From NCBI RefSeq assembly GCF_000473045.1, contig NZ_AXAY01000025.1, positions 87,599 through 151,598 of the forward strand: a stretch of DNA of 64,000 nucleotides. The letters run 5' to 3'. Within the stretch, counting starts at the first letter, position 1, and each line of letters begins with the position of its first letter. Origin of the DNA: Bradyrhizobium sp. WSM3983 (lineage in GTDB: Bacteria > Pseudomonadota > Alphaproteobacteria > Rhizobiales > Xanthobacteraceae). Shown piece by piece: positions 14,776 through 23,124 of the stretch. Made by a program: the position numbers and the translations under genes. Below the pieces are notes generated by a model, which saw only the letters and a list, made by a program, of their open reading frames with translations, searched no databases and had not been told where the DNA came from.

Positions 14776-15090
14776 TGGTCACAGTCGGCCACAGCTAAAT
14801 CTCGACCTTTATGCCACTGTGACCGGCTGCAAAGGATTGTTTTTATTGTATAATTTATATCTGGTCAAAGTGGTCATGGTGGTCATGGCACATCCTCCGT
14901 ATATGCGCGCGCTCATGGAAGGCATCGATCAGTGAATTTTGTGTCTGCGCATCTTTGGTCGATTTGCCGGTGCTTTTCCCTGACCACTGTGACCAGCAGA
15001 GCATTTCGATGGATTTACAGCTAGTTGGACCGGTCATAGTGGTGAAATTCCACCATGACCGGTCATAGGTAGAAGGGTGACCACGGCCAC
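14776..15090. repeat. Short repeat cluster beside an AT-rich tract: candidate replication origin
   Basis: Units of the form GGTCA-N-AGTGG/GTGACC recur in both directions at 14776-14794, 14811-14827, 14861-14888, 14979-14996, 15028-15068 and about 15076-15090. The block at 15032-15060 is an imperfect hairpin (GGTCATAGTGG against CCACCATGACC). An AT-rich run, TTTTTATTGTATAATTTATA, lies at 14840-14859. Iteron-like repeats plus an easily melted tract about 1 kb from a primase-helicase gene suggest an origin or initiator-binding region; this is inference. Confidence 0.45.
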
Positions 15091-15176
15091 TCTGGCGGCA
15101 AGCTAAGGTCGGAAGACGAAGTTTGACGGCGCTAGCGCCCCGAAGATGATCATCGACAAATTGAGCGGAGCAAATA

Positions 15177-15959
15177 TTGTCGCGCGAAACGTTAATCAAC
15201 CCACCTCGGCTCATCAACGTCGATCAGCGTGTCAAGTACGGTGCGGTGCAGGCCCTCACAGGCATGGCTGAGACAGCCTTAGCTGATCTTGAGCAGTTAG
15301 CTTCCCAGATGATCGGCGAAAGCAATGACTCCACTCGGGACTTGGTCAATCATCATCGCGCGTTGATGTTAGCCTGGAGCATTGTCGACCAAGCAGATCT
15401 TCTCCGCCATCTAATTGCATCAGAAGGAAACAAAATAGACCTTCCGGAGAAAACGCAGTTTCTGGCCGCTGCTAGTGACGTGCAAAAGGTTCGAAACTGG
15501 ATGCGGCATATTCCACAGCGAATAGACGCATTTAAAGCCATGAAAGAGCCTATGCCGCCAATCCTTGGTGCGCTTTCATTTGCGACCGTGGTTAGGGCGA
15601 GTATCGATTTAAAGGCCGGAGCGTGCGTAGATGACCGTCATGTTCTTGAGTACCATGCGGTCATACTCATCAATACGGCGCTAGAACGTTCGGTGCAGTT
15701 GAAGGGCGCGCCGATGCCATTCAGACAGTTCCGGATTCCTGTTGACCATTTCGTGCTGCAAGCCTTTGGCGTTTTGCTGCCTCTCGGCGATATCGTGGCG
15801 CTGATGAGTAAATTTTGCGACGCATTGGCAGCGGGAGTGGACAGGTGGCTTGATGAGCAGCGCGCCGAAATGAGCGCAAGCGCTACCGATGTGTCAGAAA
15901 TGTTCGACCCACAATTCGGCCCCGGTCACATTTATCGAATGATAGCAAAGCGGGACTAG
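15177..15959 (+). CDS. Hypothetical protein, probable cargo gene
   Basis: 260 residues starting at TTG 15177 after GGAG. Largely alpha-helical (ALTGMAETALADLEQLASQM; IVDQADLLRHLIASEGNKID), with no signal peptide or transmembrane segment. No known motif. It lies alone between the repeat cluster and the convergent primase gene, and is less GC-rich than the replication genes. An all-helical stand-alone gene at such a site may be a moron, for example defence-related, but there is no direct evidence. Confidence 0.6.
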   Translation: MSRETLINPPRLINVDQRVKYGAVQALTGMAETALADLEQLASQMIGESNDSTRDLVNHHRALMLAWSIVDQADLLRHLIASEGNKIDLPEKTQFLAAASDVQKVRNWMRHIPQRIDAFKAMKEPMPPILGALSFATVVRASIDLKAGACVDDRHVLEYHAVILINTALERSVQLKGAPMPFRQFRIPVDHFVLQAFGVLLPLGDIVALMSKFCDALAAGVDRWLDEQRAEMSASATDVSEMFDPQFGPGHIYRMIAKRD

Positions 15960-16056
15960 GGCGCTCCGGTGCGTTGGCGGGAGAGAGCCAGAGTCATCGC
16001 GCCTGCTAAACTCAGGCATCCGGTTTGGCGGAACTCTCTGCACAACGTATCGTGGC

Positions 16057-18450
16057 TTAGCCGAGCAAGTCGTCAGTTTCGCTGAACTCGGAAGCCCAGT
16101 CGACTTCGCAGCCTAACATCTTTTCGAACTCTGCGCGACACTTCGAGAGGCACGGAATTACATAGAAGAGCTGCCTTTTTCCGTCTGATCGAGGCCTGAT
16201 TTTGGCGATCGAGGGAAAAATCTGATGCACGCGAGTTCCAAAACGTGCAGCGTTGAGCGGATCGCCCTGATATCGACGTCGCCTCAGCCAATCTTCGTAA
16301 TTCAGGCGGAAATCGTCTGTGGAAACCTTGATTGGTGCTTCGTCCCACGACAGTTCGACGTCCTCGAACATGGGGTCGCCCGGCGCGCGGCCGGATGACA
16401 GGACCTCAAATAGCCATTGCTCTACGCCGCGGAGCGAGGCAAGCTTCTGGTCGCGCAAGCCAGTGGTCATCGGTGGGTTGCGCACGTCGAAGCCGGTCAG
16501 GTCGAGCGACAGCAGATGGTGCAGCAGCGCGGCGCGCCCGCCGTTGTGCATCTCGTCGCGGAGCTTGGCGAAGTAAACGGTGTCTTTCGCCCTGGTATCG
16601 GCCACGTTGAGCACGCAGAAGCGGCGCTCATCGAACGTCGCCGGCACGACCCAATCTTCGTTCGAGCTGATCATGATGCGTAGCACCGACGCGACCTGAA
16701 ATGCGTTGATGCCTTTGCTCTCGATCATCACCTGTTCGGACGTGATGACGTGCTTAAGCTGCCCCTCGGCCTTCTTGTCGCCGGCCCAAAAGCCTTCTTC
16801 GACGTGCAGCAGCAGCGTCTTTTCCTGGTGAGCGTTGAAGCGGCCGACCAGATGCTCGGGGTTGGAGATTTTCGTGTGATGCGACGGGAACAGGCCACCG
16901 ACGTAATCGCCGATCGTGTCCTTGCCGGCACCCTTGCGGCCTCGCAGCACGAGCGCGGTACCAGGCTTCTCCCACGGCCGCTGAATCATGTGCGCAAGCC
17001 AGCGGATCACCCATTGATAGGCGGTCTCGTCGCCGGCACAGACGTTCTCGCGCAGGTGGTCGAGGAAGCGCGCGCACGATGACGATGGATCGGGCTCGAC
17101 GGCAAAACCTTGCCAGTGGTTGTAGGCTCCTTCGGGTCCGCCCTGCGGTGCGAAGACGATACCATTCGGATAGCTGCGGCGTGCCTTGTGGCGCATCCAC
17201 GCTTTCGTCACCGGCTCGGTGGACTTCTCGGTGGCGACGCGATCGTTCTCGTAGAAATTATAGAGGTCGTGCACCGAGCCGTAGGACGTCGTGCCATCAT
17301 GCTCAAACGTCAGGATCACGGTTTTGCCTTTGACCGCCGCGCAGGCATAGCGCTTGTTCAGCTTCGCGATCCGCTTCGGAACGTGGCCGAGATCGTGATG
17401 CACTTCAGCTTGTTTTAGCTTGCGCACGCGCTCCGGCTGCTCGCCCGCGGTGTCATCGGCGCCGAGCAGATTGTCTACGTCATCAGAGATGGGATCGGTT
17501 TCGCCGAGGGCAGCGCCATCGTCGTCATCGTCGCCGAGATCGTCGAAGGCGCTCATCAACCGCACTTCTTTTGCGGCCGATAGGAGCGTCGCCATGCGAA
17601 CCGGCTTGCCCGATTGGCGGAATGATCGCCAAACTCGCCGTTGATCTTCCGGATCGTACTTGTCAGAGGCAGCGGAGAACTCAACCCAGAGCTTGAAGCC
17701 TTCTTTGCTGCCGCTGAACTCGTGATGCAGCGCCATGCCGACCTGCAACCACCCATCGCGGTCCTCGCGCCAGGTGTCGGTGGGCAGATCGGCGAGAATA
17801 TCCTTCGCATCGGCGACGGAAAGGCCGAGCGGATTGGTCCGGACGTCGGTTTCGTCGCGGCTCGGCGGCTCCCAGGACGCGACTCGAGCGGCGGAAATGA
17901 CGGGGCCGACGCCGAGCTCGACGAGATCCGCGGGCCACTCACGCTCCCATTTGTACCGCTTGCCGGTGTCCGGATGGACCGACGGTGGCACGACGACTTG
18001 CTTGCCGGTGCCAAACCGCTCGATTTCCCATGCCCAATGGCTCTTTTTGTCCTTCCCGATAATTTTTTCCGACGAATGCCGCAGCTTTTTCGAAGGAAAT
18101 GGTCGTTCGGTCAGGAAATACAGGTGGCGACTCTCACCGAGCGATCCGGAGATGACGGATGGCAGTGAGCGCGCTTCGGGAATCAATTCGAGCAGCGCGG
18201 CCCTGGCCTCATCGGTCTTGTCGGCGTCGCGGATGTCGAGATCGATGCAATGCAGATAGAGATCGTGAAGAAACGACGGCTCGCCGAGGCGCACACCGAG
18301 GTTATACCCTTCGCGATAGGTCTTCTTGAGGGTGGCGAGTGAAGCGACGCGCTCTGTCGACCAGCTATCGTTGACCGGCGCCTTGGAGCGCGGTCGCAGC
18401 CAATGTAGAGCGAACCCCCAACTCGACAGCCGTTCGGCTTGGTCGAGCAC
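16057..18450 (-). CDS. Phage primase-polymerase / helicase fusion
   Basis: 797 residues. The N-terminal Prim-Pol domain has the acidic pair in HCIDLDIRD (Asp70, Asp72) and RHLYFL (His109). A PriCT-like region follows (SVADAKDILADLP to about 297), then an acidic linker (DDLGDDDDDG) and a DUF5906/D5-type helicase with Walker A GRKGAGKD (504-511), HVEEGFW and MISSNEDW. It would lay primers and unwind DNA at the phage fork. The C-terminus is SETDDLLG, a tail shared with three other replication proteins here. It follows the small gene above by 9 bp. Confidence 0.85.
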   Translation of the reverse strand: MLDQAERLSSWGFALHWLRPRSKAPVNDSWSTERVASLATLKKTYREGYNLGVRLGEPSFLHDLYLHCIDLDIRDADKTDEARAALLELIPEARSLPSVISGSLGESRHLYFLTERPFPSKKLRHSSEKIIGKDKKSHWAWEIERFGTGKQVVVPPSVHPDTGKRYKWEREWPADLVELGVGPVISAARVASWEPPSRDETDVRTNPLGLSVADAKDILADLPTDTWREDRDGWLQVGMALHHEFSGSKEGFKLWVEFSAASDKYDPEDQRRVWRSFRQSGKPVRMATLLSAAKEVRLMSAFDDLGDDDDDGAALGETDPISDDVDNLLGADDTAGEQPERVRKLKQAEVHHDLGHVPKRIAKLNKRYACAAVKGKTVILTFEHDGTTSYGSVHDLYNFYENDRVATEKSTEPVTKAWMRHKARRSYPNGIVFAPQGGPEGAYNHWQGFAVEPDPSSSCARFLDHLRENVCAGDETAYQWVIRWLAHMIQRPWEKPGTALVLRGRKGAGKDTIGDYVGGLFPSHHTKISNPEHLVGRFNAHQEKTLLLHVEEGFWAGDKKAEGQLKHVITSEQVMIESKGINAFQVASVLRIMISSNEDWVVPATFDERRFCVLNVADTRAKDTVYFAKLRDEMHNGGRAALLHHLLSLDLTGFDVRNPPMTTGLRDQKLASLRGVEQWLFEVLSSGRAPGDPMFEDVELSWDEAPIKVSTDDFRLNYEDWLRRRRYQGDPLNAARFGTRVHQIFPSIAKIRPRSDGKRQLFYVIPCLSKCRAEFEKMLGCEVDWASEFSETDDLLG

Positions 18451-18459
18451 GCGACAACC

Positions 18460-18762
18460 TTATTTCTTGAAGACGAACGGATAGAATTCTTCGATCGAGA
18501 CGCGACCGCGCGCCTTTTCCACAACAAGCATCGCCAGCGCCGGCACACAGCGATTCGTGCGGACGGGTTTGCAGATGCCCTCGTGCGTGTAGCCGAGCTT
18601 CTCGGCGACCGCGCGCAGGTCGAGCATCTTCTGCCCGTTCTTGCGCACCAGATGAGGGAAGGCTTTTTTCAGCACGTCATAGAGCGGACCGCGCGAATAT
18701 TCGCCGGTCTCCGGGTCTAGCGTGACGATCGCCACCAGCCCGCCCTTCTTAGGTTTAGACAT
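18460..18762 (-). CDS. Small phage regulator-like protein
   Basis: 100 residues: a basic start (MSKPKKGGLVAIVTLDPETG), then LRAVAEKLGYTHEGICK, which looks like a helix-turn-helix, and a basic end. Lying directly before the primase gene and behind its own operator, it may regulate or assist replication initiation. Function inferred only from position and the short helical motif. Confidence 0.6.
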   Translation of the reverse strand: MSKPKKGGLVAIVTLDPETGEYSRGPLYDVLKKAFPHLVRKNGQKMLDLRAVAEKLGYTHEGICKPVRTNRCVPALAMLVVEKARGRVSIEEFYPFVFKK

Positions 18763-18783
18763 TCCCGACTCCTCGATAATGCG

Positions 18784-18798
18784 TGAGACGCTAGTTGA
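18784..18798 (-). promoter_or_regulatory. Operator half-site before the primase unit
   Basis: TGAGACGCTAGTTGA: an exact AGTTGA half on one side, degenerate on the other. About 20 bp upstream of the start at 18762. Together with the site at 18833-18847 it sits in the divergent region between the leftward primase unit and the rightward replication unit. Confidence 0.45.
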
Positions 18799-18832
18799 AC
18801 CAAGCCGCGAGAGTCAACCTCGATATTTTTTC

Positions 18833-18849
18833 TCATCTGTTAGTTGACA
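18833..18849 (+). promoter_or_regulatory. Operator and -35 box of the rightward replication unit
   Basis: TCATCTGTTAGTTGA (18833-18847) overlaps TTGACA (18844-18849), a good -35 box for the rightward genes. The -10 expected about 17 bp further on (ATTTTG) is poor. The first gene starts at 18912 after GGAG. Confidence 0.55.
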
Positions 18850-18911
18850 TTGCGTATGAGGCCGTGATTTTGTTGTCTCACTGCAAATCACCCATTCCGG
18901 AGAAACGGTGC

Positions 18912-19361
18912 ATGTCCCTTGAGGCAGCGATCAAAGAACTCAACGAAAATATTGTGAAGAACAACGCCCTGCTCGCCGCGGCCAACGCGCGCGGCGACAA
19001 GGCTCTCGCGACGATCGCGGGCGGCAAACCCGACAAGGACGCGAAGCCGCCGAAGGACGCGAAGCCGCCCAAGGAGACCGCCAAGGAAACGAGCGGCGAC
19101 GAGATCCCCGAGGACAAGTTCAACGCGGCCCTCGCAAAGTTCCTCGGCACCGACGACGAGAAGCTGCTTGCCACGCGCAAGGCCTTCTTCAAGTCGGTCC
19201 TCGCCAAGGTCGACGCCGCCAACGCGAAGAAGATCGCGGCTTCCGATCGCGCCCAGGTCATCGAATGGGTCAAGGCGAGCATCAAGGACCCCGACTTCGC
19301 CATTTCCTCGGACGATGCCGGCGAGGCCGAAGGCGAGGAAGAAGACGATCTCTTGTCCTAA
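18912..19361 (+). CDS. Replication-unit leader protein with acidic DDLLS tail
   Basis: 149 residues from ATG 18912 (GGAG upstream; the in-frame 18795 start would run through the operator). N-terminal helix (LEAAIKELNENIVKNNALLA), then a Lys/Pro-rich linker with two copies of KDAKPPK, then a helical domain, and an acidic end EGEEEDDLLS. Similar in layout to small phage ssDNA-binding or partner proteins, but the family is not recognised. First gene of the rightward replication unit. Confidence 0.65.
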   Translation: MSLEAAIKELNENIVKNNALLAAANARGDKALATIAGGKPDKDAKPPKDAKPPKETAKETSGDEIPEDKFNAALAKFLGTDDEKLLATRKAFFKSVLAKVDAANAKKIAASDRAQVIEWVKASIKDPDFAISSDDAGEAEGEEEDDLLS

Positions 19362-19364
19362 GTC

Positions 19365-19379
19365 TCAACTGTTTGTTGA
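19365..19379 (+). promoter_or_regulatory. Operator palindrome after the first replication gene
   Basis: TCAACTGTTTGTTGA within the longer TCTCAACTGTTTGTTGAGA, 3 bp after the stop at 19361 and 146 bp before the next start. No clear -35/-10 pair is visible beside it. Confidence 0.5.
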
Positions 19380-19391
19380 GATCGAACGGTT

Positions 19392-19418
19392 CCCCGGCTC
19401 AGCCCGGGGGACTTTTCG
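19392..19418 (+). terminator. Possible intrinsic terminator
   Basis: CCCCGG (19392-19397), loop CTCAGC, CCGGGG (19404-19409), followed by a short TTTT. The stem is GC-rich but only 6 bp and the T-run is short, so at most partial termination between the leader gene and the rest of the unit. Confidence 0.35.
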
Positions 19419-19525
19419 GCGGAAGGTCGGAAGCCAAATGCGCAGCACGCCGGTCCAGCCCCGGGCGAGCGCCGACAGTAGCGACGGGCCGACCTTCCAC
19501 CGAAGAGTCGTAGGGAGACGATAGA

Positions 19526-19783
19526 ATGAGACGCATTCTCAGCCTCGGCAGCGGTTTAGGCCTCGCGGCAGCGGCGGCAATGACCGGCGCGGGCCGCATT
19601 ACAGACGATGTCGTGACGTCGACTATCGATCCGAAGGAGCGACCGTTGAGCCGTCCGGCGCCGAAGCCGCGGCCCTCGCGCTTGCCGCGCCCCGGCCTGA
19701 ACCGCTCCCGCAACTGGCGTTATGCCCGCACCTACGCAGAAGCCCGCGCCAAGTCGCCCTTTCCAGATCGTCCGGTGCGCTGA
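19526..19783 (+). CDS. Small basic Pro/Arg-rich protein
   Basis: 85 residues: a short hydrophobic start (LSLGSGLGLAAAAAMTGAG) and then a very basic, Pro-rich region (RPAPKPRPSRLPRPG). The ATG has GGGAGACG upstream and the stop overlaps the next start (TGATG). Nucleic-acid binding is possible from charge alone; not recognised. Confidence 0.5.
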   Translation: MRRILSLGSGLGLAAAAAMTGAGRITDDVVTSTIDPKERPLSRPAPKPRPSRLPRPGLNRSRNWRYARTYAEARAKSPFPDRPVR

Positions 19784-20187
19784 TGGCAGCGCGCGGGGAA
19801 TTCTGGATCGTCGAGTACGCTGGCGAGGTCAATGTCGCCAAGTGCACCGGCGCCGATGGGCAGAACTGGCGGGTGCTCGGTTTCAAAGAGCACGTTGGCG
19901 GCAAGACGCCCGGCTTCCGTGCTGTCCGAAAGCTCGACATCGGTGCCCTGCTCGACGCACCGGCTCCGACTGAGCCGACCGACATCAAGCGGCTCACCGA
20001 TAGACAGATCCTCGAGCTCACGCTTGCGACGACCCCGTTCGCCGAGGCCAGGCGTCAGGTGAACTATGGCATCGCGACGATGGAGCAGGCCTGCGAGCAG
20101 AAGGTCAAGCCAGACGTCTATCGCATGCGCCGCATGGAATTCGAGACCACCCAGAAGGTCGCGAAAGCCCTGGGAGTGATCGTCTGA
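19783..20187 (+). CDS. Hypothetical phage protein
   Basis: 134 residues. A beta-rich first half (GEFWIVEYAGEVNVAKCTGA) and a helical second half (FAEARRQVNYGIATMEQACE; MRRMEFETTQKVAKAL). Translationally coupled to both neighbours by one-base TGATG overlaps. Unknown function inside the replication unit. Confidence 0.6.
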   Translation: MAARGEFWIVEYAGEVNVAKCTGADGQNWRVLGFKEHVGGKTPGFRAVRKLDIGALLDAPAPTEPTDIKRLTDRQILELTLATTPFAEARRQVNYGIATMEQACEQKVKPDVYRMRRMEFETTQKVAKALGVIV

Positions 20188-20411
20188 TGGCACGGATCAG
20201 CGTCAAGAAAGACCCCGCGCAGCCCGAGCGCAAGGAAGTTCTAGCCGAGGCCATCGTTCGGATCGGCGAAGCCCTTGAGTCGCTCAAGAAGTCGGGCCTC
20301 AACGAGCACGCGATCGTCGTGCTGCTCCATCACGAAACCAAGATTTCGATGCGCGACATCCGCGTGGTGTTCGCCGGCTTGCGCCAGTTGCGCGGGCGGT
20401 ACTGCCGATAG
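20187..20411 (+). CDS. Small hypothetical phage protein
   Basis: 74 residues, a helical protein (KEVLAEAIVRIGEALESLKK) with a basic end (FAGLRQLRGRYCR). The segment KISMRDIRVVFAGL could be a small DNA-binding helix. Its start overlaps the previous stop. Not recognised. Confidence 0.55.
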   Translation: MARISVKKDPAQPERKEVLAEAIVRIGEALESLKKSGLNEHAIVVLLHHETKISMRDIRVVFAGLRQLRGRYCR

Positions 20412-20416
20412 CAGCG

Positions 20417-20653
20417 ATGACGCCAAAACAGCACTACGACGCACGTCAACAACTGAAGAAGGAGCTTCGCATGGCAATGGAACAGAAATACCAGGAACGC
20501 GCGGAACGGGAGGCAAAATTCGACGCCCTCGCTGATCGCGGCATCCTAGTCATCGGCGCGCTGCTCAGCGGCAAGGCAGCCATTGTCGTCTCCGGATCGG
20601 CGAGCAGCCACGACAACCCGCTCTCGATCCGCATCAAACTCGACGGTGAATAG
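20417..20653 (+). CDS. Small hypothetical phage protein
   Basis: 78 residues from ATG 20417; an internal ATG at 20471 with GAAGGAG upstream may be the real start, giving 60 residues. A charged helical N-terminus, then GILVIGALLSGKAAIVVSGS, which is hydrophobic but probably beta. Unknown. Confidence 0.5.
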   Translation: MTPKQHYDARQQLKKELRMAMEQKYQERAEREAKFDALADRGILVIGALLSGKAAIVVSGSASSHDNPLSIRIKLDGE

Positions 20654-20778
20654 AAATTAGGCGCCGGGGGCAACGCAGGAGCCGTGGCCGGAGCGAGCAG
20701 CACAACCTGTACCGGATATCACTGGCTGAATACAGGCAGCTAGAGCGGTATGCGACCCCCGTCGCCTGAGAGATTAAA

Positions 20779-20970
20779 GTGAACGCGCAATGGAAGAAGC
20801 AACTATCGAAGCTCGAACGGCTGATGCGCGAGCTGCGCGAAGTCGAAACCGCGGCTTCGGAGTTGCTGGCGCGCGAGGAATGCAAGAACGGCGTCGCGAT
20901 TGCCAAGGCCCGCAGTCGGATTCGGGATGCGGCTCTGCTCGTGCAGTCGTCCATTGAGGAAAGCAAATGA
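20779..20970 (+). CDS. Small coiled-coil phage protein
   Basis: 63 residues starting at GTG 20779. Nearly all helix (KQLSKLERLMRELREVETAA; AIAKARSRIRDAALLVQSSI). The stop overlaps the DUF2800 start by 4 bp (ATGA), suggesting coupled translation and perhaps a role beside that protein. Confidence 0.55.
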   Translation: MNAQWKKQLSKLERLMRELREVETAASELLAREECKNGVAIAKARSRIRDAALLVQSSIEESK

Positions 20971-22178
20971 GCGAGGGTCATTCCGAACACGCACCATCGG
21001 GCGCCGACTCGTGGATGGTCTGCCACGGCTATATCAACGCCACCCGCGGATTGCCTGACAAGACGACCATCTACGCGGCCGAAGGCACTTGCGCTCACAC
21101 GATCCATGAGACCTGCCTGCTGCTTGGCTGCGATCCCGACATCTTCCTCGGTCGCAAGATGTCAGCTGACGGGTTCGATTTCGAGGTCAAGCCCGAATGG
21201 ATTCGCGCCCTTCAACCTGGTATCGATCGCGTCCGTGAATTCGCCGGCAAGATGTTCGTCGAGTATCGCGTCGACACGACGAGGTGGGTCGGTCTCGATC
21301 GTAAAGGTCGTCGCCAGGGCGGCACGCTCGACACCGGTATCGTCGGCAAGAAGCTGATCGTCATCAAGGATCTCAAATTCGGCGCCGGCGTCCCCGTCTC
21401 GCCGAAGCGCAATCGTCAGATGATGATCTATGCGCTCGGGTTCTGGGACAACGTCGCACGCCATCTGACCGATGCCACGAATTTCCTGCTCATCGTCGAT
21501 CAGCCGCGCTGCGCAGGCGGTGGCGGCGAGTGGGAATGCACCCTTGAGGAGCTGCTTGAATTTGGCGAGGAAGTGAAGGCGGCCGCCGAAGCGACCCGCG
21601 ATCCGAACGCACCTCGCACCGCCTCCGAAAAGGGGTGCTACTTCTGCCCGGCCGCGAAGACCGGCTGCGACGAATACGACCGCTTCCAGCTCGACATCAT
21701 CAGCCAACAATTCGATGATCTCGACGCCGAGCTTGACGATAAGCCGGATCTGCCACGTCGGCTCACACCTGAGCGTCGCAGCTACGTGGTCCGGCACGCC
21801 AGCATGTTTACGAAGTGGCTTCAGCAGCTCCACACCGACTGCCTTGCTGATGCCCTGGCAGGCGATCCCACACCAGGGCTCAAAGCTGTAACAGGCCGCA
21901 AGGGCGATCGCCGCTGGATCGACCCGACGGTTGCAGAGGGTTTCCTTCTGAAGCGGCTTTCGCGTGAGAAGGCTTTCACCTCCAAGTTGATATCCGCACC
22001 GCAGGCCGAGAATTTGCTGTCCACGAAGGATTGGGGCGCTGCGAAGAAGCTGATCACCCAGGACGACGGCAAACCCATGCTCGTCCCTGACACCGATGAG
22101 CGGGAGGCGATTACGCCGACCGCCGATCTGTTCGACGACCTCGACGATGTCGGCGAAACGAGCGATCTGCTCGGCTAA
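20967..22178 (+). CDS. DUF2800 family protein, Cas4/RecB-like nuclease fold
   Basis: 403 residues. GTLDTGIVGKKLIVIKDLKF (about 112-131) has the Asp ... Asp-x-Lys arrangement of PD-(D/E)xK nucleases; CYFCPAAKTGCDEY is a Cys cluster as in Cas4/AddB Fe-S nucleases. DUF2800 proteins are common next to DUF2815 and the phage polymerase and are thought to process DNA during replication-recombination. The end, GETSDLLG, is the shared acidic tail. Overlaps the preceding gene by 4 bp. Confidence 0.85.
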   Translation: MSEGHSEHAPSGADSWMVCHGYINATRGLPDKTTIYAAEGTCAHTIHETCLLLGCDPDIFLGRKMSADGFDFEVKPEWIRALQPGIDRVREFAGKMFVEYRVDTTRWVGLDRKGRRQGGTLDTGIVGKKLIVIKDLKFGAGVPVSPKRNRQMMIYALGFWDNVARHLTDATNFLLIVDQPRCAGGGGEWECTLEELLEFGEEVKAAAEATRDPNAPRTASEKGCYFCPAAKTGCDEYDRFQLDIISQQFDDLDAELDDKPDLPRRLTPERRSYVVRHASMFTKWLQQLHTDCLADALAGDPTPGLKAVTGRKGDRRWIDPTVAEGFLLKRLSREKAFTSKLISAPQAENLLSTKDWGAAKKLITQDDGKPMLVPDTDEREAITPTADLFDDLDDVGETSDLLG

Positions 22179-22198
22179 ATATGAAAGGTATGGCCCCT

Positions 22199-22843
22199 AT
22201 GGCTAAAGAAAACACCAATGTTCAAGTGCGTCTCGAAAACGTCCGTCTGTCTTTTGCTCATGTGTTTCGTGCGCAGAAGCCGAAGCCGGACAAGGACGGC
22301 AATGTCGGAGCGGCGAAGTTCAACTGCTCAGGTTTGATCGATAAAAAGACCGAACAGGGCAAGAAGAACATCGCAAAAATGAAAGCCGCGATGACCGAAG
22401 CGCGCGACAACAAGTGGCCGAAAAACCCACCCAAACTGAAACCCGAAAAGCTCTGTATGCGAGACGGGGATCAAGAGGATTGGGACGGCTACGAAGGCAT
22501 GTACTACGTCTCGGCGTCCAACTCCAAGCGACCGAAGATCATCGATCGGGATAAAACCCCGTTGACCGAAGAAGACGGAAAAATCTATTCCGGCTGCTAC
22601 GTCAACATGATCGTCAACGTTTGGGCCCAGGACAACGAACACGGCAGACGCATCAATGCCTCTCTTGAAGGCATCCAGTTCGTGAAAAACGGCGAAGCGT
22701 TTGGCGCGGCTCCCCTCGACGACGATGCATTCGATGATCTCGGCGAAGGCGAGGACGACGATGAGGAGAATGGCGGGAAGCCGGCGCGGCGGGGCCGGTC
22801 TCTCGACGACGATGACGACGATGGTGACGACCTTCTCGGCTAA
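22199..22843 (+). CDS. DUF2815 phage ssDNA-binding protein
   Basis: 214 residues. VRLENVRLSFAHVFRAQKP and YSGCYVNMIVNVWAQDN are typical of DUF2815, whose members (for example Enc34 SSB) have an OB fold and coat single-stranded DNA. The acidic C-terminus (DDDDDDGDDLLG) is as in SSB. ATG 22199 is preferred because GAAAGG lies 10 nt upstream; ATGs at 22181 and 22190 are too far or too close. Confidence 0.85.
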   Translation: MAKENTNVQVRLENVRLSFAHVFRAQKPKPDKDGNVGAAKFNCSGLIDKKTEQGKKNIAKMKAAMTEARDNKWPKNPPKLKPEKLCMRDGDQEDWDGYEGMYYVSASNSKRPKIIDRDKTPLTEEDGKIYSGCYVNMIVNVWAQDNEHGRRINASLEGIQFVKNGEAFGAAPLDDDAFDDLGEGEDDDEENGGKPARRGRSLDDDDDDGDDLLG

Positions 22844-22902
22844 GTCGAACCTCGGGGTGTCGGGCGACCGGCACCCCTCTTTCCCTTCATCGGAGCAATG
22901 CC

Positions 22903-23124
22903 ATGAGTGAAAAACGGGAACTGTTCGCCACGGCGCGTGTGTCGCTGACAGTTGAGGTCGACGCCGCCTGTTGGGATGTCGGCTCGTCGGCCGAACAGAT
23001 TTTCAACGCCGCTGGTCGCGAGGCGAAAAACAAACTGGATATCCTGTTTCAGAAGGAACGCGATGTCAGGGTCGTCGGTCAGCCCGTCGTCACATTGATC
23101 ACGGGCCTACAGAAGACTAGATGA
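22903..23124 (+). CDS. Small hypothetical protein before DNA polymerase
   Basis: 73 residues, alpha/beta (LFATARVSLTVEVDAACWDV; EQIFNAAGREAKNKLDILFQ). Preceded by GGAGCAATGCC and overlapping the polymerase start by 4 bp, so the two are probably made together. Family unknown. Confidence 0.6.
   Translation: MSEKRELFATARVSLTVEVDAACWDVGSSAEQIFNAAGREAKNKLDILFQKERDVRVVGQPVVTLITGLQKTR

Noticed and set aside
14855..15217. 120-codon minus-strand frame across the repeat cluster
   Set aside because: Odd composition, no ribosome site, and it merely translates the GGTCA-type repeats.
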